Part shown: in pieces, positions 45,954 through 55,283 of the stretch
How positions within the stretch are numbered: the stretch's first letter is position 1
Layout of the letters: each line of letters starts with the position of its first letter
NCBI RefSeq assembly: GCF_900108185.1
Contig: NZ_FNVA01000001.1
Location: forward strand, 1,426,001 to 1,490,000
Source of the DNA: Bryocella elongata
GTDB taxonomy: Bacteria > Acidobacteriota > Terriglobia > Terriglobales > Acidobacteriaceae
Direction: 5' to 3'
DNA length: 64,000 bases
Notes under the pieces: generated by a model
The model's database searches: none
The model's input: only the letters and a program-made list of their open reading frames with translations
What the model was told of the DNA's origin: nothing
Program-made: the position numbers and the translations under genes

Positions 45954-48900
45954 TCATCGCAGGGCACGATATTCCGCCTGGGCCGACGCGGCAAGTGGGG
46001 CCCGGGGGTCGGCGTCCTTCCAGAGGGCGAAGAGATCCTGATACGCCGCGCGGCTGCTGGACATATCTCCGGACTGGGAGAGGGCGCGGGCGAGACCGAG
46101 CGTGGCTAGCGCGCTGGTGGGGCAGTTGAGGACGAAGCCCCGGTGGGCGAGGATGTTTCCGAACTCGGCGGCGGCTGCGTTGCCGCGATGCTGGTCGAGG
46201 AGCGCGAGCGCGCGGAGGTAGGCGGCGTCCATGCACTGGCCGGGGGAGAAGATGCCCATGTCATAGTGGCGGGCGGGCTCGAGGAGCTGGAGGGTCTGCT
46301 CAGGATGGCCTTCGGTAAGCGCGAGCCGGGCACGGATCACAGGGATCCAGTAGGACTGGACCAAGGAGTCGAGGGGATGATCGTGGGCGAGTGAGGCGAG
46401 CAGCGCCTCGGCCTGATGCGTTTCGCCAGTCTGGGCATCGGTGAAGGCCACGAGAACCTGGACGTCCGAACCGGCCGCGGCCTTGGGCGTGGCGAGGGCC
46501 CGAGCGGCGAGCTCTCGGGCCACATGGGTATTGCCGAGTTCCGCTTGGCGGAGGGCTTCGCCAGCGATCCAGTTGGCGCTGACCTCGGGGTTTCCCTGCT
46601 GCTGCGCGAGCGCGGCAGCGCGGAGGGCGAAGTCGCGTCCAGCGTTGAGGTCGCCCATGCGGTCCTCGGTGGCGGCCTGCTGGGCCAGCAGCATGTCGCC
46701 GATGCCAGCCTCCTGCTCCGCGCTTGCGACGAGCTGGCGCATGGCTGGCGCGTCGCCGCGATAGAAGAGGAGACTGTACTGTATGAGGCGCGTGTTGGCG
46801 TCCTGCAGGTGCAGCTGTTTGGCCTCGTCGAGGACGGCGAGGGCTTCGTCGGGGCGATCAACGGCGAGGTAGAGCTGAGCGAGATCGCCGTAGCTGGGCG
46901 CGTTGCCGGGAGCGTCGCGGATGGCCTTCTGCTGAAGCTCGATGGCCTTGTCGAATTGTCCGGTCATGGCGTAGTCGACGCTGAGGTTGATCGTCCAGGC
47001 CATGTCGACGGGATAGGCCCTGGCCCACTCCTCGTAGGTGGCCATCTCCCTGTCGATCTCGCCGGTGACGAACGCGTAGAAGTGGGAGACGATATAGAAC
47101 CGTTCGCGCTCGGTGACGCGGTCGCGGAGGTCGTAGGCCTTGCGGATGGCGTCGTGCGATCGCTGCGTCTCGCCCATGTTGCCGTAGACGGTGCCGAGAC
47201 GGGCATACGCCATGGCAAAGTTGGGATCGAGGGCGATGGCGTGCTCGAAGTATGGCAGCGCAGCAGCCTCGCCGGAGGTGTTCCAGGCGCGATGGCCGTC
47301 GCTGAAGGCCATGAGGGCGTCGAGCGAGGGGGTAGTGGCCTCCCAGGCGGGGACATCGTACTTGTGGATGGAGGCGGCGGACTCACCTAGCGCGGGACGG
47401 ATGGCGTCGGCGACCTGGTTTAGGGCTTGCACGACCTGGCTGCGCTGGGTGACTTGGGCCTGGCGAACGGCGAAGGCGTCTCCGGCAGCGCACGGCAACG
47501 CTCGGAGGATGACGGTGTACCCGGATGCAGTGCTGGCGATGGAGCCCTGCAGCACGGCCTGCGCTCCCATGCGGCGGCAGACCTGGCCTGCGACGGACTG
47601 GGTAAGGCGCTCCGTGTCGGGCATGCCCATGTAGCGGAGGCCGAGGCGGATGCGAGCGTCGGACATGAGGTTGAGGAACGGCGTCTGCTGGAGCTTCTCC
47701 GAGAGCGCGATGTTCATGGTGCGGTCGAAGACGGGCTCGCCGGTGGTGTTGACGAAATCCGCAAGGACGGCGGTAAGGCCCGTAACGGGATGGGCGCGCA
47801 GATGGTGGCGGTAGAGGACAATGGCGCCCCAGCCGACGAGCAACAGGAGCGCAGCAGTGGCGGTGAGGCTCTTCCAGCCGAACCAGGCGCTCCAGCGGTG
47901 CGCGGGTACGAGGATCACGGTCTCAACGGCTGGAACGAGAGCGACGGCGGTGGGTTGCGGCGTTGCGGCCGGGGACGGGGCTGGTAGCGCGGACAGAACC
48001 GCAAGAGCGTTCGAGAAGCGCCGCGCGGGGTCGGGATCGAGGCAACGCAGGACGAGGTCGTCCCATGAATGGCCGAGTTCCGGGACGAGGAGGCTGGGCG
48101 GCGGTGGGACCTCATGCAGCCGGCGCAGCGCGGCGAGCAGAGGGGTGTCCCCGGCGAAGACGTTAACGCCGGTGATCATGCGATGGATGACAAGGCCGAG
48201 GGAGTAGAGATCGGAGGCGGGGGTGAGGGTGCGGCCTTCTATCTGCTCGGGCGACATGAACTCGGGTGTGCCGATCACCATCGGACCTGTACCGGAGGCC
48301 AGGGAGTCGCCGCTGGAGTTCAGGTTCCAGGCGAGGCCGAAGTCCGAAATGGCGGCTCGGAGGGAGCCGTCTCGGGCGAGCTCGAGGAGGATGTTGGCCG
48401 GCTTCAGGTCGCGGTGCAGGACGCCGACCTGGTGCGCGGCGTCGACTCCCGCCAGGATCTGGCGCAGGAGCGGAAGGGCTTCGGCGGGCTCCAGCAGCCC
48501 ACGCTCCTTGAGATAGGCGGCGAGGGTGTTGCCATGCACAAGCTCCATGCTGACGAAGAGGACGTCGCCACCCCCGCTGATGTTGCGGTGCCGGAAGAGA
48601 TCGAAGATGCGGCAAACATTCGGATGGGTGACGCGACGGGCGAGGTGGACCTCTCGCTTGAAGCGGGCCAGGGCCTCGGGGTTATCGGCGATCTCAGGAC
48701 GAATCGTCTTGATGGCAACGGCGGCATTGAACTCGAGGTCGAGAGCCTCATAGACCTCGCCCATGCCGCCGCGGGCCAGGAAGCGGACGACCCGGAAGCG
48801 TTCGGCGAGGATGGTTCCCGCGGCAAGATGGCCCAGTTCGGCAGCCGAAGGGTGATCGAGCGCGCCATCGAGCCGGAAGAGGATGTCAGCCTCCTCGTGG

Positions 48901-49049
48901 GCGTCGAGGAGGCGCTCCACGGCTTCGCGAACGCTGGGGCTGGGCTCTTCGCGCCTGAGCCACGCGATGCGGTCGCCCGGCTGCTCATGCACGAGAGCCG
49001 CCAGGAACAACTCCTTAACCCGGTTCCACTCCTCCGCCTTGAACTCCAT
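45954..49049 (-). CDS. Ser/Thr protein kinase with membrane helix and C-terminal TPR domain
   Basis: About 1,031 residues from ATG 49049 (a GTG at 49064 lacks a ribosome site). Numbering is for the longer form. The kinase domain (about 90-355) has the glycine loop LARGGMGEVYEA, Lys119 in VAIKTI, HRDLKPANILL (217-227), DFG (241-243) and the activation segment GTPEFMSPEQ, all intact. A TM helix lies at about 400-417 (ATAALLLLVGWGAIVLY). The outer region resembles TolB/adenylate-cyclase-associated sequence (VLADFVNTTGEPVFDRTM) and is followed by about ten TPR-like helical pairs (for example NFAMAYARLGTVYGNMGETQ, APSYGDLAQLYLAVDRPDEA). It is followed by the sigma factor gene. The topology suggests a surface-sensing kinase that signals to that sigma factor. 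Confidence 0.9.
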   Translation of the reverse strand: MEFKAEEWNRVKELFLAALVHEQPGDRIAWLRREEPSPSVREAVERLLDAHEEADILFRLDGALDHPSAAELGHLAAGTILAERFRVVRFLARGGMGEVYEALDLEFNAAVAIKTIRPEIADNPEALARFKREVHLARRVTHPNVCRIFDLFRHRNISGGGDVLFVSMELVHGNTLAAYLKERGLLEPAEALPLLRQILAGVDAAHQVGVLHRDLKPANILLELARDGSLRAAISDFGLAWNLNSSGDSLASGTGPMVIGTPEFMSPEQIEGRTLTPASDLYSLGLVIHRMITGVNVFAGDTPLLAALRRLHEVPPPPSLLVPELGHSWDDLVLRCLDPDPARRFSNALAVLSALPAPSPAATPQPTAVALVPAVETVILVPAHRWSAWFGWKSLTATAALLLLVGWGAIVLYRHHLRAHPVTGLTAVLADFVNTTGEPVFDRTMNIALSEKLQQTPFLNLMSDARIRLGLRYMGMPDTERLTQSVAGQVCRRMGAQAVLQGSIASTASGYTVILRALPCAAGDAFAVRQAQVTQRSQVVQALNQVADAIRPALGESAASIHKYDVPAWEATTPSLDALMAFSDGHRAWNTSGEAAALPYFEHAIALDPNFAMAYARLGTVYGNMGETQRSHDAIRKAYDLRDRVTERERFYIVSHFYAFVTGEIDREMATYEEWARAYPVDMAWTINLSVDYAMTGQFDKAIELQQKAIRDAPGNAPSYGDLAQLYLAVDRPDEALAVLDEAKQLHLQDANTRLIQYSLLFYRGDAPAMRQLVASAEQEAGIGDMLLAQQAATEDRMGDLNAGRDFALRAAALAQQQGNPEVSANWIAGEALRQAELGNTHVARELAARALATPKAAAGSDVQVLVAFTDAQTGETHQAEALLASLAHDHPLDSLVQSYWIPVIRARLALTEGHPEQTLQLLEPARHYDMGIFSPGQCMDAAYLRALALLDQHRGNAAAAEFGNILAHRGFVLNCPTSALATLGLARALSQSGDMSSSRAAYQDLFALWKDADPRAPLAASAQAEYRALR

Positions 49050-49261
49050 GGGAATTTCCGTCACCGCTAGAAGGGTGCCTCCACTTCAACCCAATGCGGA
49101 CGCAGTGTCAATTTCCTTCCAGCCGTGGGTCCGGTCAACGTGCATCTGGAAAAATCTTGCGAAGGATGGCGGGTTTGGCGGCGGGATCTCGCGTAAAGAG
49201 ACAGAACCCGGTGTGCTGATGGGAGGCATGACACAGCCCCGGTGTTCCGGAGGCATGTCCC

Positions 49262-52200
49262 ATGCGTCGTGGATCAATTCGTCAAGCGGTGTGGTCTGTC
49301 CTGACTTCGTTCATTGTGGCGCTCAGCATCGCACTCTCCGGGTGCAGCGGAGGCGGAGCTGTGGCGACGGTAAGCGTCAGCGCCACGGCATCGGCGACGA
49401 CCGTGGATGGCGGCGATGCGATCACGATCTCGGCGACAGTGACAAACGACAAGAACAGCGCGGGCGTGACGTGGACGACGAGCGCAGGCACGCTCTCGGG
49501 GACGACGACCAGCTCGGCAACGCTCACGGCTCCGGCGGCGACGAGCTCAGCGCAGACTGTCACCGTGACGGCAACCTCCATGACCGACACGACGAAGTCG
49601 GCGACGGTTACGCTGACCGTTCCGGCGGCGCCTTCGATCACAACGAGCACGCTAGCCTCGGGCACGGTGGGATCGGCGTACTCGGCAGCGCTGGCGGGCT
49701 CGGGTGGCCTCTCGCCGTACACGTGGGCGCTGACATCGGGCACGCTGCCGTCAGGGCTGAGCTTCACGGCATCGACCGGCACGATTACCGGAACGCCGAC
49801 GGCCACGGGCGCGGGGACAGCGAGCCTCTCGTTCAAGATGACGGATTCGGGCACGGCGACGGCGCTGACGGCGACCAAGACGCTGAGCCTGACGATCGCG
49901 CCGGCCGCAGCGATTACGTTCACCACGACGACGCTGGCAAATGCGACCTACAACACGGCCTATAGCGCAACGATTGCCACGGCGGGCGGCGCGGGGACGC
50001 TGACCTACTCGCTGGCTTCAGGATCGCTGCCGACGGGCTTGAGTCTTTCGACCGGCGGCGCACTGACGGGCACCCCGACGGCGGGTGGGAGCTTCAGCTT
50101 CTCGGTGAAAGCGGCGGACGCCTATGGCGATTCGGCGACACAGAGCTTCACGGTGACGGTGGTGTACCCGGCGCTGACGCTTAACCCGTCGACGACGGCG
50201 CTGGCGGCAACGGTGGGCAAGTCCTACAGCCAGAGCTTCACGGCCTCGGGCGGGGCGGGCACGGGCTTCACCTTCTCCATCACATCCGGAGCGTCGGCGC
50301 TGACGGCCGCCGGACTGAGCTTCTCCGGCAGCACGCTCTCGGGCACGCCGACCTCTGCGGCGACGATTCCCTTCACCATGCAAGTACTGGATTCGGCCTC
50401 GAACACGGCGTCGGTAGGCTACACGCTGACGATCAGCTACGCGGCGCTAACGATCTCACCGGCGACCCTGCCGAGCGCGGTGGTGAACTCGGCATACTCG
50501 CAGACGCTGACGGCCTCGGGCGGATCGGGCACAGGGTATACGTGGTCCGTAACAACGGGAGCGACGAGCCTGACAGCGGTGGGGCTCAGCTTGTCGGGCG
50601 GGGTCATCTCTGGAACGCCTACAAGTTCCGGCTCGGCAAGCTTCACGGCGCAGGTGAAGGACTCGGCATCGAATACGGCGTCGCAGAGCTACACGCTGAC
50701 GGTAAATGCGAGCCTGAGCGTAACCTCCGCGACGCTGCCGAGCGCGGTGGTGGGATCGGCGTATTCGACGACCCTGACGGCCACAGGCGGGTCGGGTTCA
50801 TACACCTGGGCGATTGCGAGCGGGAGCAGCGCACCGGCGGGGCTATCGTTGAGCACGGCGGGGGTGCTCAGCGGCACGCCGACGGTGGCTTCGGGCGGCG
50901 CAGCGACAACGTTCCAGGTGCAGGCGACGGACACGACCTCGCACACGGCGACGGGCACGCTGTCGATCACGATTAATCCTTCGTTAGGAATTGCGACTTC
51001 GACGACGCTGGCGAGCGGCTACGTGGGCACGGCATACTCGCAAACACTGGCGGCGAGCGGCGGGACCGGTGCGGGCTACAGCTGGTCGGTGGCGAGCGGT
51101 TCGTCACTGCCCTCCTGGGCGACCCTAACGAGCGGGGGCGCGCTCTCCGGCACACCGACAACAGCCGGCACGTACACGTTCACTCTGACAGTGACGGACT
51201 CCGGCTCGGACACGAACGCGGCACAATTCACACTGACGGTGAACGGCACGCTGGCGATTTCGACGACGTCGCTCTCGGCTGCCACCGTGGGGACGGCGTA
51301 CTCGCAGTCGATCGGCGCCTCAGGCGGAACGGGATCGGACGTCTTCAGCATCTCTTCGGGTTCGCTGCCCTCATGGGCGACCCTGAATACCTCGACAGGC
51401 AAGATCACGGGCACGCCGGGGAGCACGAATACGGGCTCCACGACGTTCACGGTGATGGTCGAGGACTCGGCTTCGCACACGGCGACGCAGAACTACACGC
51501 TGACGGTGTATGCGATCTTGGGAACGAATGACTCCTACCTCTCCGGGCACTATGCGTTCTACGCGACGGGCTGGGTGGACGGAACGAATGACGGGAATAC
51601 GTACAAGTCAGCGCTGGCGGGGAGCTTTGTCGCAGACGGCGCGGGCAACATCACCTCCGGCACGCTGGACTACAACGACGCTTCGGGCGGGCTGGCGGAG
51701 AGTGTGAGCCTGACCGGAACCTATGCCCTGCCCTCGACGAACCTTGGGCAAATGACGCTTTCGCTTAGCACCGGCAAGACGGTGGTGATCGCGTTCAACG
51801 CAGGCAACATCAACTCCGGCGTGGCGACAGCGGGCGACCTGATTCGCTTCGACGATACGTCGGGCATCGGCATAACGGGAGGCTCGCGGTTCTCGGGCGA
51901 GTTCGCGCAGCAGACGCTCACGGACTTCACGACCGCGAAGCTGGCCGGAGGTTATGTCTTCGGGCTGACGGGCGAGAGCTGCCCGCTGGGAGTCTCTGCG
52001 TGCAACAGTGCAACGGACCACGGACCACTGGCGACGGCGGGCGTGATGTCGCTCTCCGGTGCGGGGCTCGTTTCGAGCGGACAGCAGGACATCGCCAGCG
52101 GGACGAACGTGTATACGCTGGCCTCGTTCAGCGGGACCTATGGGACGCCGGACGCCTCCAACGGACGCGCCACGCTGACGCTGAGTGCAGGCAGCACGCT

Positions 52201-52999
52201 GCCGAGCTCGGATGCGAACATCTGGCCGCATGACTTCGTGATCTACATGGTGAACGCGACGAAGTTCTATGTGGTCTCGGTAGATTCGCACGCGAACTAC
52301 TCCCTGCTTGCGGGCAAGGCGGCGCAGCAGACGACGAGCTCGTTCACGACGTCCAACTTCAGCGGCAGCGCGGTGTTCTGGGGAGCGGCACCTTCGGACA
52401 ACTACATTGCAGCTTGGGGAACGTCAGCGGCGGTGTCGGGGTCGAACGCGATCGTGGGACGGACGGTGGCAACGACCTCCGGCACCACGCTCAGCGTGGT
52501 CTTCTACCAGAACCAGCAGGGGACGGTCTCTTCGCAGACGGGCTCGGGAACATATAGCGTGGCCTCGAACGGGCGCATGACGTTCACGGGTGTCGGTAGC
52601 AATCCTCCGATCTTCTATCTCTCCGGCACGAACACGGCGTATGCAGTAGAGACTGGACAGGAGCCGGGGGTACTTTACGTAGAGCCACAGACGGCGACGA
52701 CCCCGGGAAGCGGGACTTATGTCTTCGGGAACCTTAACGTGGTCCCGGAGGGTGGCGGATCGTTAGGTGCAGGCACGATCGGATCAGGGACGTTCGGCCT
52801 GACGACGGCGAACAGCGACTCGGGCGGCACGCTGCAGTGGAACCAGTCGGCCGCAGGCACGTATACGGTGGACGCGACCGGACTGCTCACGTTTAGCGAT
52901 GGTGGAACGGGCTACGTGATCTCAGCAACGAAGCTGATTCACATGGACGGCCCCGGGGCGAGCGGGGCTTCGCCTTCGGTGAGCGTAGTGCAGCAGTAG
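49262..52999 (+). CDS. Large Ig-repeat surface lipoprotein
   Basis: 1,245 residues from ATG 49262. The lipobox is LSIALSGC (Cys about 28). An Ig-like domain (VATVSVSATASATTVDGGDA) is followed by seven He_PIG-type putative Ig repeats of about 85-90 residues (residues ~115-760), each with the pattern VGSAYSxxLxASGGxGxYTWSxxSGxLPxGLSLSxxGxLSGTPT cut into sub-motifs. The last ~490 residues contain about four degenerate ~110-residue beta-rich units (YLSGHYAFYATGWVDGTND, GAGNITSGTLDYND, KLAGGYVFGLTG). No enzymatic motif is seen. An adhesin or matrix role is inferred from architecture. The gene is strongly GC- and Thr/Ser/Gly-biased, which creates long antisense frames. Confidence 0.85.
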   Translation: MRRGSIRQAVWSVLTSFIVALSIALSGCSGGGAVATVSVSATASATTVDGGDAITISATVTNDKNSAGVTWTTSAGTLSGTTTSSATLTAPAATSSAQTVTVTATSMTDTTKSATVTLTVPAAPSITTSTLASGTVGSAYSAALAGSGGLSPYTWALTSGTLPSGLSFTASTGTITGTPTATGAGTASLSFKMTDSGTATALTATKTLSLTIAPAAAITFTTTTLANATYNTAYSATIATAGGAGTLTYSLASGSLPTGLSLSTGGALTGTPTAGGSFSFSVKAADAYGDSATQSFTVTVVYPALTLNPSTTALAATVGKSYSQSFTASGGAGTGFTFSITSGASALTAAGLSFSGSTLSGTPTSAATIPFTMQVLDSASNTASVGYTLTISYAALTISPATLPSAVVNSAYSQTLTASGGSGTGYTWSVTTGATSLTAVGLSLSGGVISGTPTSSGSASFTAQVKDSASNTASQSYTLTVNASLSVTSATLPSAVVGSAYSTTLTATGGSGSYTWAIASGSSAPAGLSLSTAGVLSGTPTVASGGAATTFQVQATDTTSHTATGTLSITINPSLGIATSTTLASGYVGTAYSQTLAASGGTGAGYSWSVASGSSLPSWATLTSGGALSGTPTTAGTYTFTLTVTDSGSDTNAAQFTLTVNGTLAISTTSLSAATVGTAYSQSIGASGGTGSDVFSISSGSLPSWATLNTSTGKITGTPGSTNTGSTTFTVMVEDSASHTATQNYTLTVYAILGTNDSYLSGHYAFYATGWVDGTNDGNTYKSALAGSFVADGAGNITSGTLDYNDASGGLAESVSLTGTYALPSTNLGQMTLSLSTGKTVVIAFNAGNINSGVATAGDLIRFDDTSGIGITGGSRFSGEFAQQTLTDFTTAKLAGGYVFGLTGESCPLGVSACNSATDHGPLATAGVMSLSGAGLVSSGQQDIASGTNVYTLASFSGTYGTPDASNGRATLTLSAGSTLPSSDANIWPHDFVIYMVNATKFYVVSVDSHANYSLLAGKAAQQTTSSFTTSNFSGSAVFWGAAPSDNYIAAWGTSAAVSGSNAIVGRTVATTSGTTLSVVFYQNQQGTVSSQTGSGTYSVASNGRMTFTGVGSNPPIFYLSGTNTAYAVETGQEPGVLYVEPQTATTPGSGTYVFGNLNVVPEGGGSLGAGTIGSGTFGLTTANSDSGGTLQWNQSAAGTYTVDATGLLTFSDGGTGYVISATKLIHMDGPGASGASPSVSVVQQ
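49610..51510 (+). repeat. Seven tandem He_PIG-type Ig repeats (coding)
   Basis: Seven imperfect units of about 260-270 bp each encode a strand-rich domain with the recurring words YSQTLTASGG, TYTW and SGTPT. Similarity between neighbouring units is visible in the DNA (recurring gcgtactcgcag and ggcacgccgac words), suggesting past duplication. Confidence 0.75.
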
Positions 53000-53126
53000 C
53001 GAAAATCTCCGAGGCGGGAAGGGAGGACGGGTACCCGGGCTCGATGGTGATTCGGCACCGTCAACTCCGGACCCCACCGCTCGTGCGGCCGAGAACGCTC
53101 TCGCACAGCACGGCGCGGCCCTCAGC

Positions 53127-53800
53127 GAACATATCGCCGACTCCAGCGGAGCTGCGGTGACCGGAGTTCACTGCAGCTATCGATGGGAGGCAACCCGCCC
53201 ATAGCCCAGACGCAATCCGATGCGAGGGGTAATTTCGCATTCGAGAAAGTTTCGACAGGCACCTACGACCTGACCATCCTTGCGTATCTTGGCTTCGCCA
53301 CCAGGACCGTGTCAGTGAAGCTGAACGGCGACACCGTTGGCCTGAACATCGTTCTGGCCAACGACACGGTGAGCCAGAACGGACTGTAGGCACAGAAGAG
53401 ACTCTATCGACGGATCCCCCCTCCAACCGCGATGCGGTTACGGTTCGTAGTGACGAACTGCGCTAACTGTCCGTATTCGATCAAGACATCATCGCGCCTC
53501 TCACGCCATTCCTCGATGCGTCTTCCGGTGCATCAGGAGGCGTCACGCATATTGTCGACGGCATAAAGATGAAGGTGTCGCAGTCTCGGCATCGGCCACT
53601 CAAGAGGTCCGAACTAATAACGCCCCATACTCCTCTGAGTTCTCGCGGCCCGGACGCGGAAGGATCGACATGATCACGAAGCCCAGCTCATTGGAGTTTC
53701 ATAGCGAAGCCAACTTCACCTTTCGCGATGCAATCCTAAACGCCAGGAACCACTTCGCATTGATGCGCCAGGAAACAAGGTTCCCTCCTCGACTGTGAAA
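53127..53800 (+). pseudogene. TonB-dependent receptor relic, N-terminal part in three frames
   Basis: Successive frames give HIADSSGAAVTGV (carboxypeptidase-like domain start, 53130), SDARGNFAFEKVSTGTYDLT and ILAYLGFATRTVSVKL (53183-53389), then [20 protein letters not shown] and [12 protein letters not shown] (plug, from about 53475), then [29 protein letters not shown] and [12 protein letters not shown] (53616 on). That is the correct domain order for an Oar-type receptor, with at least three frameshifts. The barrel is absent. A short open frame at 53183-53389 is therefore not a real small gene. Confidence 0.82.
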
Positions 53801-53865
53801 CTGCTGCATTGTGAGAAGCGATCAGTGCCGAATACCTATATAGAACTCCAACCACGAACTCTTGC

Positions 53866-54978
53866 CTAAGAGGACCTATCACGGTGCTCACCCTCGTGCC
53901 ATTCAGCGAGCTCGGCAGCCGTGAGAGGGAGCGGAAGAACCTGCCCGCGCGCGGCTGACTCAAATGACGCCTCGAGGATCGCCATCACAGCGATTGCATT
54001 CCCCACCGAAATGGGCGGCACTTGTCCCTTCAAGATCGCATCGCGAATTTGAATGTAATACCTGCGCTGTTCGCCGCGGGGCACAGGAATCGTGGTTCTA
54101 GTTCCCGTAGCGCCATCGACGAGAATCCCGGCATCGGGATCCACACCAAATCGAGGATCGTCAGGCAGCATCCCCTCCTTCAACTGCTGCTCCTGCACAT
54201 CGGCGCCATACTTCATCCAGCTGGCTCGCGTGCCATGAAGCATCGAACGCGGCCCGCCACCAGCCGCAAGCAACGTGCAATGCAGGACAACGCGCAGGTG
54301 ATCTTTGCCGTTACGTGTGTAATTCAACTGCACATGTGCCCAGTCGTCCGTCTGCCCGGCTGAACGAAGTGTCGCGATGCCCGCATTCACGGACTGCGGA
54401 AGGCCAAACAGGTGCAACGCCTGGTCGATCAAGTGTGGTCCGAGATCGAACCATAACCCCGCACCAGGCCCCGCCGATTCCCGCCAGCGCTCGCGAACGA
54501 CGGGGCGATAGCGGTCCATGTGGCACTCGTAGTGTGAGACCTCCCCAAGCGCCCCTGATTCCAGCATGGCCTTGGCGGCGAGCACCTCACTTTCCCATCG
54601 GCGATTATGAAACACCGAAAGAATGCGGCCATGCTGCCTGGCAATCTCCGCAAGGGAGCGCGCTTCCGCGAGAGTGATGGTGAAAGGTTTATCGACGACG
54701 ACATCTTTGTCCGCGCGGAGCGCCGTGGCCGCCAGCGCAAAATGACTCTCATTGGGTGTAGCAATTACAACCAGATCGACCGAGGGATGCGTCGCTGCGT
54801 CTTCCGCCGTACAAACGAGCGTGTCCGGGATGTCGGCATGCACAGCCTCGCTGCGGCTTGACCCCACTACCGCGAGCGCTAGCCCGGGAACCGACCGGAT
54901 CAGGGGAGCGTGATACACCTTTCCGGCAAAGCCATAACCAATCAACGCGACTCGGACTATTCGTTCTGTTGCGCTCAT
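53866..54978 (-). CDS. Gfo/Idh/MocA family NAD(P)-dependent oxidoreductase
   Basis: 370 residues. The Rossmann domain opens RVALIGYGFAGKVYHAPLI, with the cofactor-contact motif VIATPNESH and the catalytic-lysine segment VVDKPFTITLAEA (the EKP position reads DKP). The C-terminal alpha/beta domain contains WFDLGPHLIDQALHLFG, with the usual Asp/His pair. These enzymes oxidise or reduce sugars and cyclitols in the cytoplasm; no signal peptide is present. It is monocistronic, divergent from the flavin oxidase gene. Substrate unknown. Confidence 0.9.
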   Translation of the reverse strand: MSATERIVRVALIGYGFAGKVYHAPLIRSVPGLALAVVGSSRSEAVHADIPDTLVCTAEDAATHPSVDLVVIATPNESHFALAATALRADKDVVVDKPFTITLAEARSLAEIARQHGRILSVFHNRRWESEVLAAKAMLESGALGEVSHYECHMDRYRPVVRERWRESAGPGAGLWFDLGPHLIDQALHLFGLPQSVNAGIATLRSAGQTDDWAHVQLNYTRNGKDHLRVVLHCTLLAAGGGPRSMLHGTRASWMKYGADVQEQQLKEGMLPDDPRFGVDPDAGILVDGATGTRTTIPVPRGEQRRYYIQIRDAILKGQVPPISVGNAIAVMAILEASFESAARGQVLPLPLTAAELAEWHEGEHRDRSS

Positions 54979-55283
54979 CCTACCCTCAATCCAGCGGTAT
55001 CGTTTCTGTTTCGACTGTACCCTGCCCTACGAGGCTACGCCGCAAGGTGAAATTCAATGTCGACCAGACTAAGTCAAATGACCTAGTGGGCCGTCGGGCA
55101 ATGGCCCCATGACATCAAAGGCCCGCGTTCTATCCAATGAGATCAGGCTCCCTCAGCAGGAGATGCCGGCGGCTGAAGGTTTGACTTTCTTGATGACAGA
55201 AGCCTCAATCGATAACTCCTTCCGCGTGGTAGCGTGTCTCTCCTCGTCCGCTCACTGGCGAAGACTCTATGGGATAGGACCCG
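54979..55283. other. Divergent intergenic region, oxidoreductase / flavin oxidase
   Basis: About 305 bp with no gene recognised. It must hold both promoters. I could not identify clear -35/-10 boxes or an operator. Confidence 0.5.

Noticed and set aside
46416-47390. 324-codon plus-strand frame inside the kinase gene
   Set aside because: Antisense shadow of a GC-rich gene; composition is Gly/Val/Glu-biased and no domain is recognisable.
49610-51510. Possible CRISPR or non-coding tandem array because of repeated words
   Set aside because: Repeats are about 265 bp, imperfect and in frame, and encode Ig-like domains; no short direct repeats with unique spacers occur anywhere in the window.
51608-52291. 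227-codon minus-strand frame inside the Ig-repeat lipoprotein
   Set aside because: Arises from strong codon bias of the repeats on the other strand; Arg-rich with no motif.
53183-53389. Apparent 68-residue stand-alone beta-domain protein
   Set aside because: It is one frame of the decayed TBDR; matching domain pieces continue on both sides in other frames.
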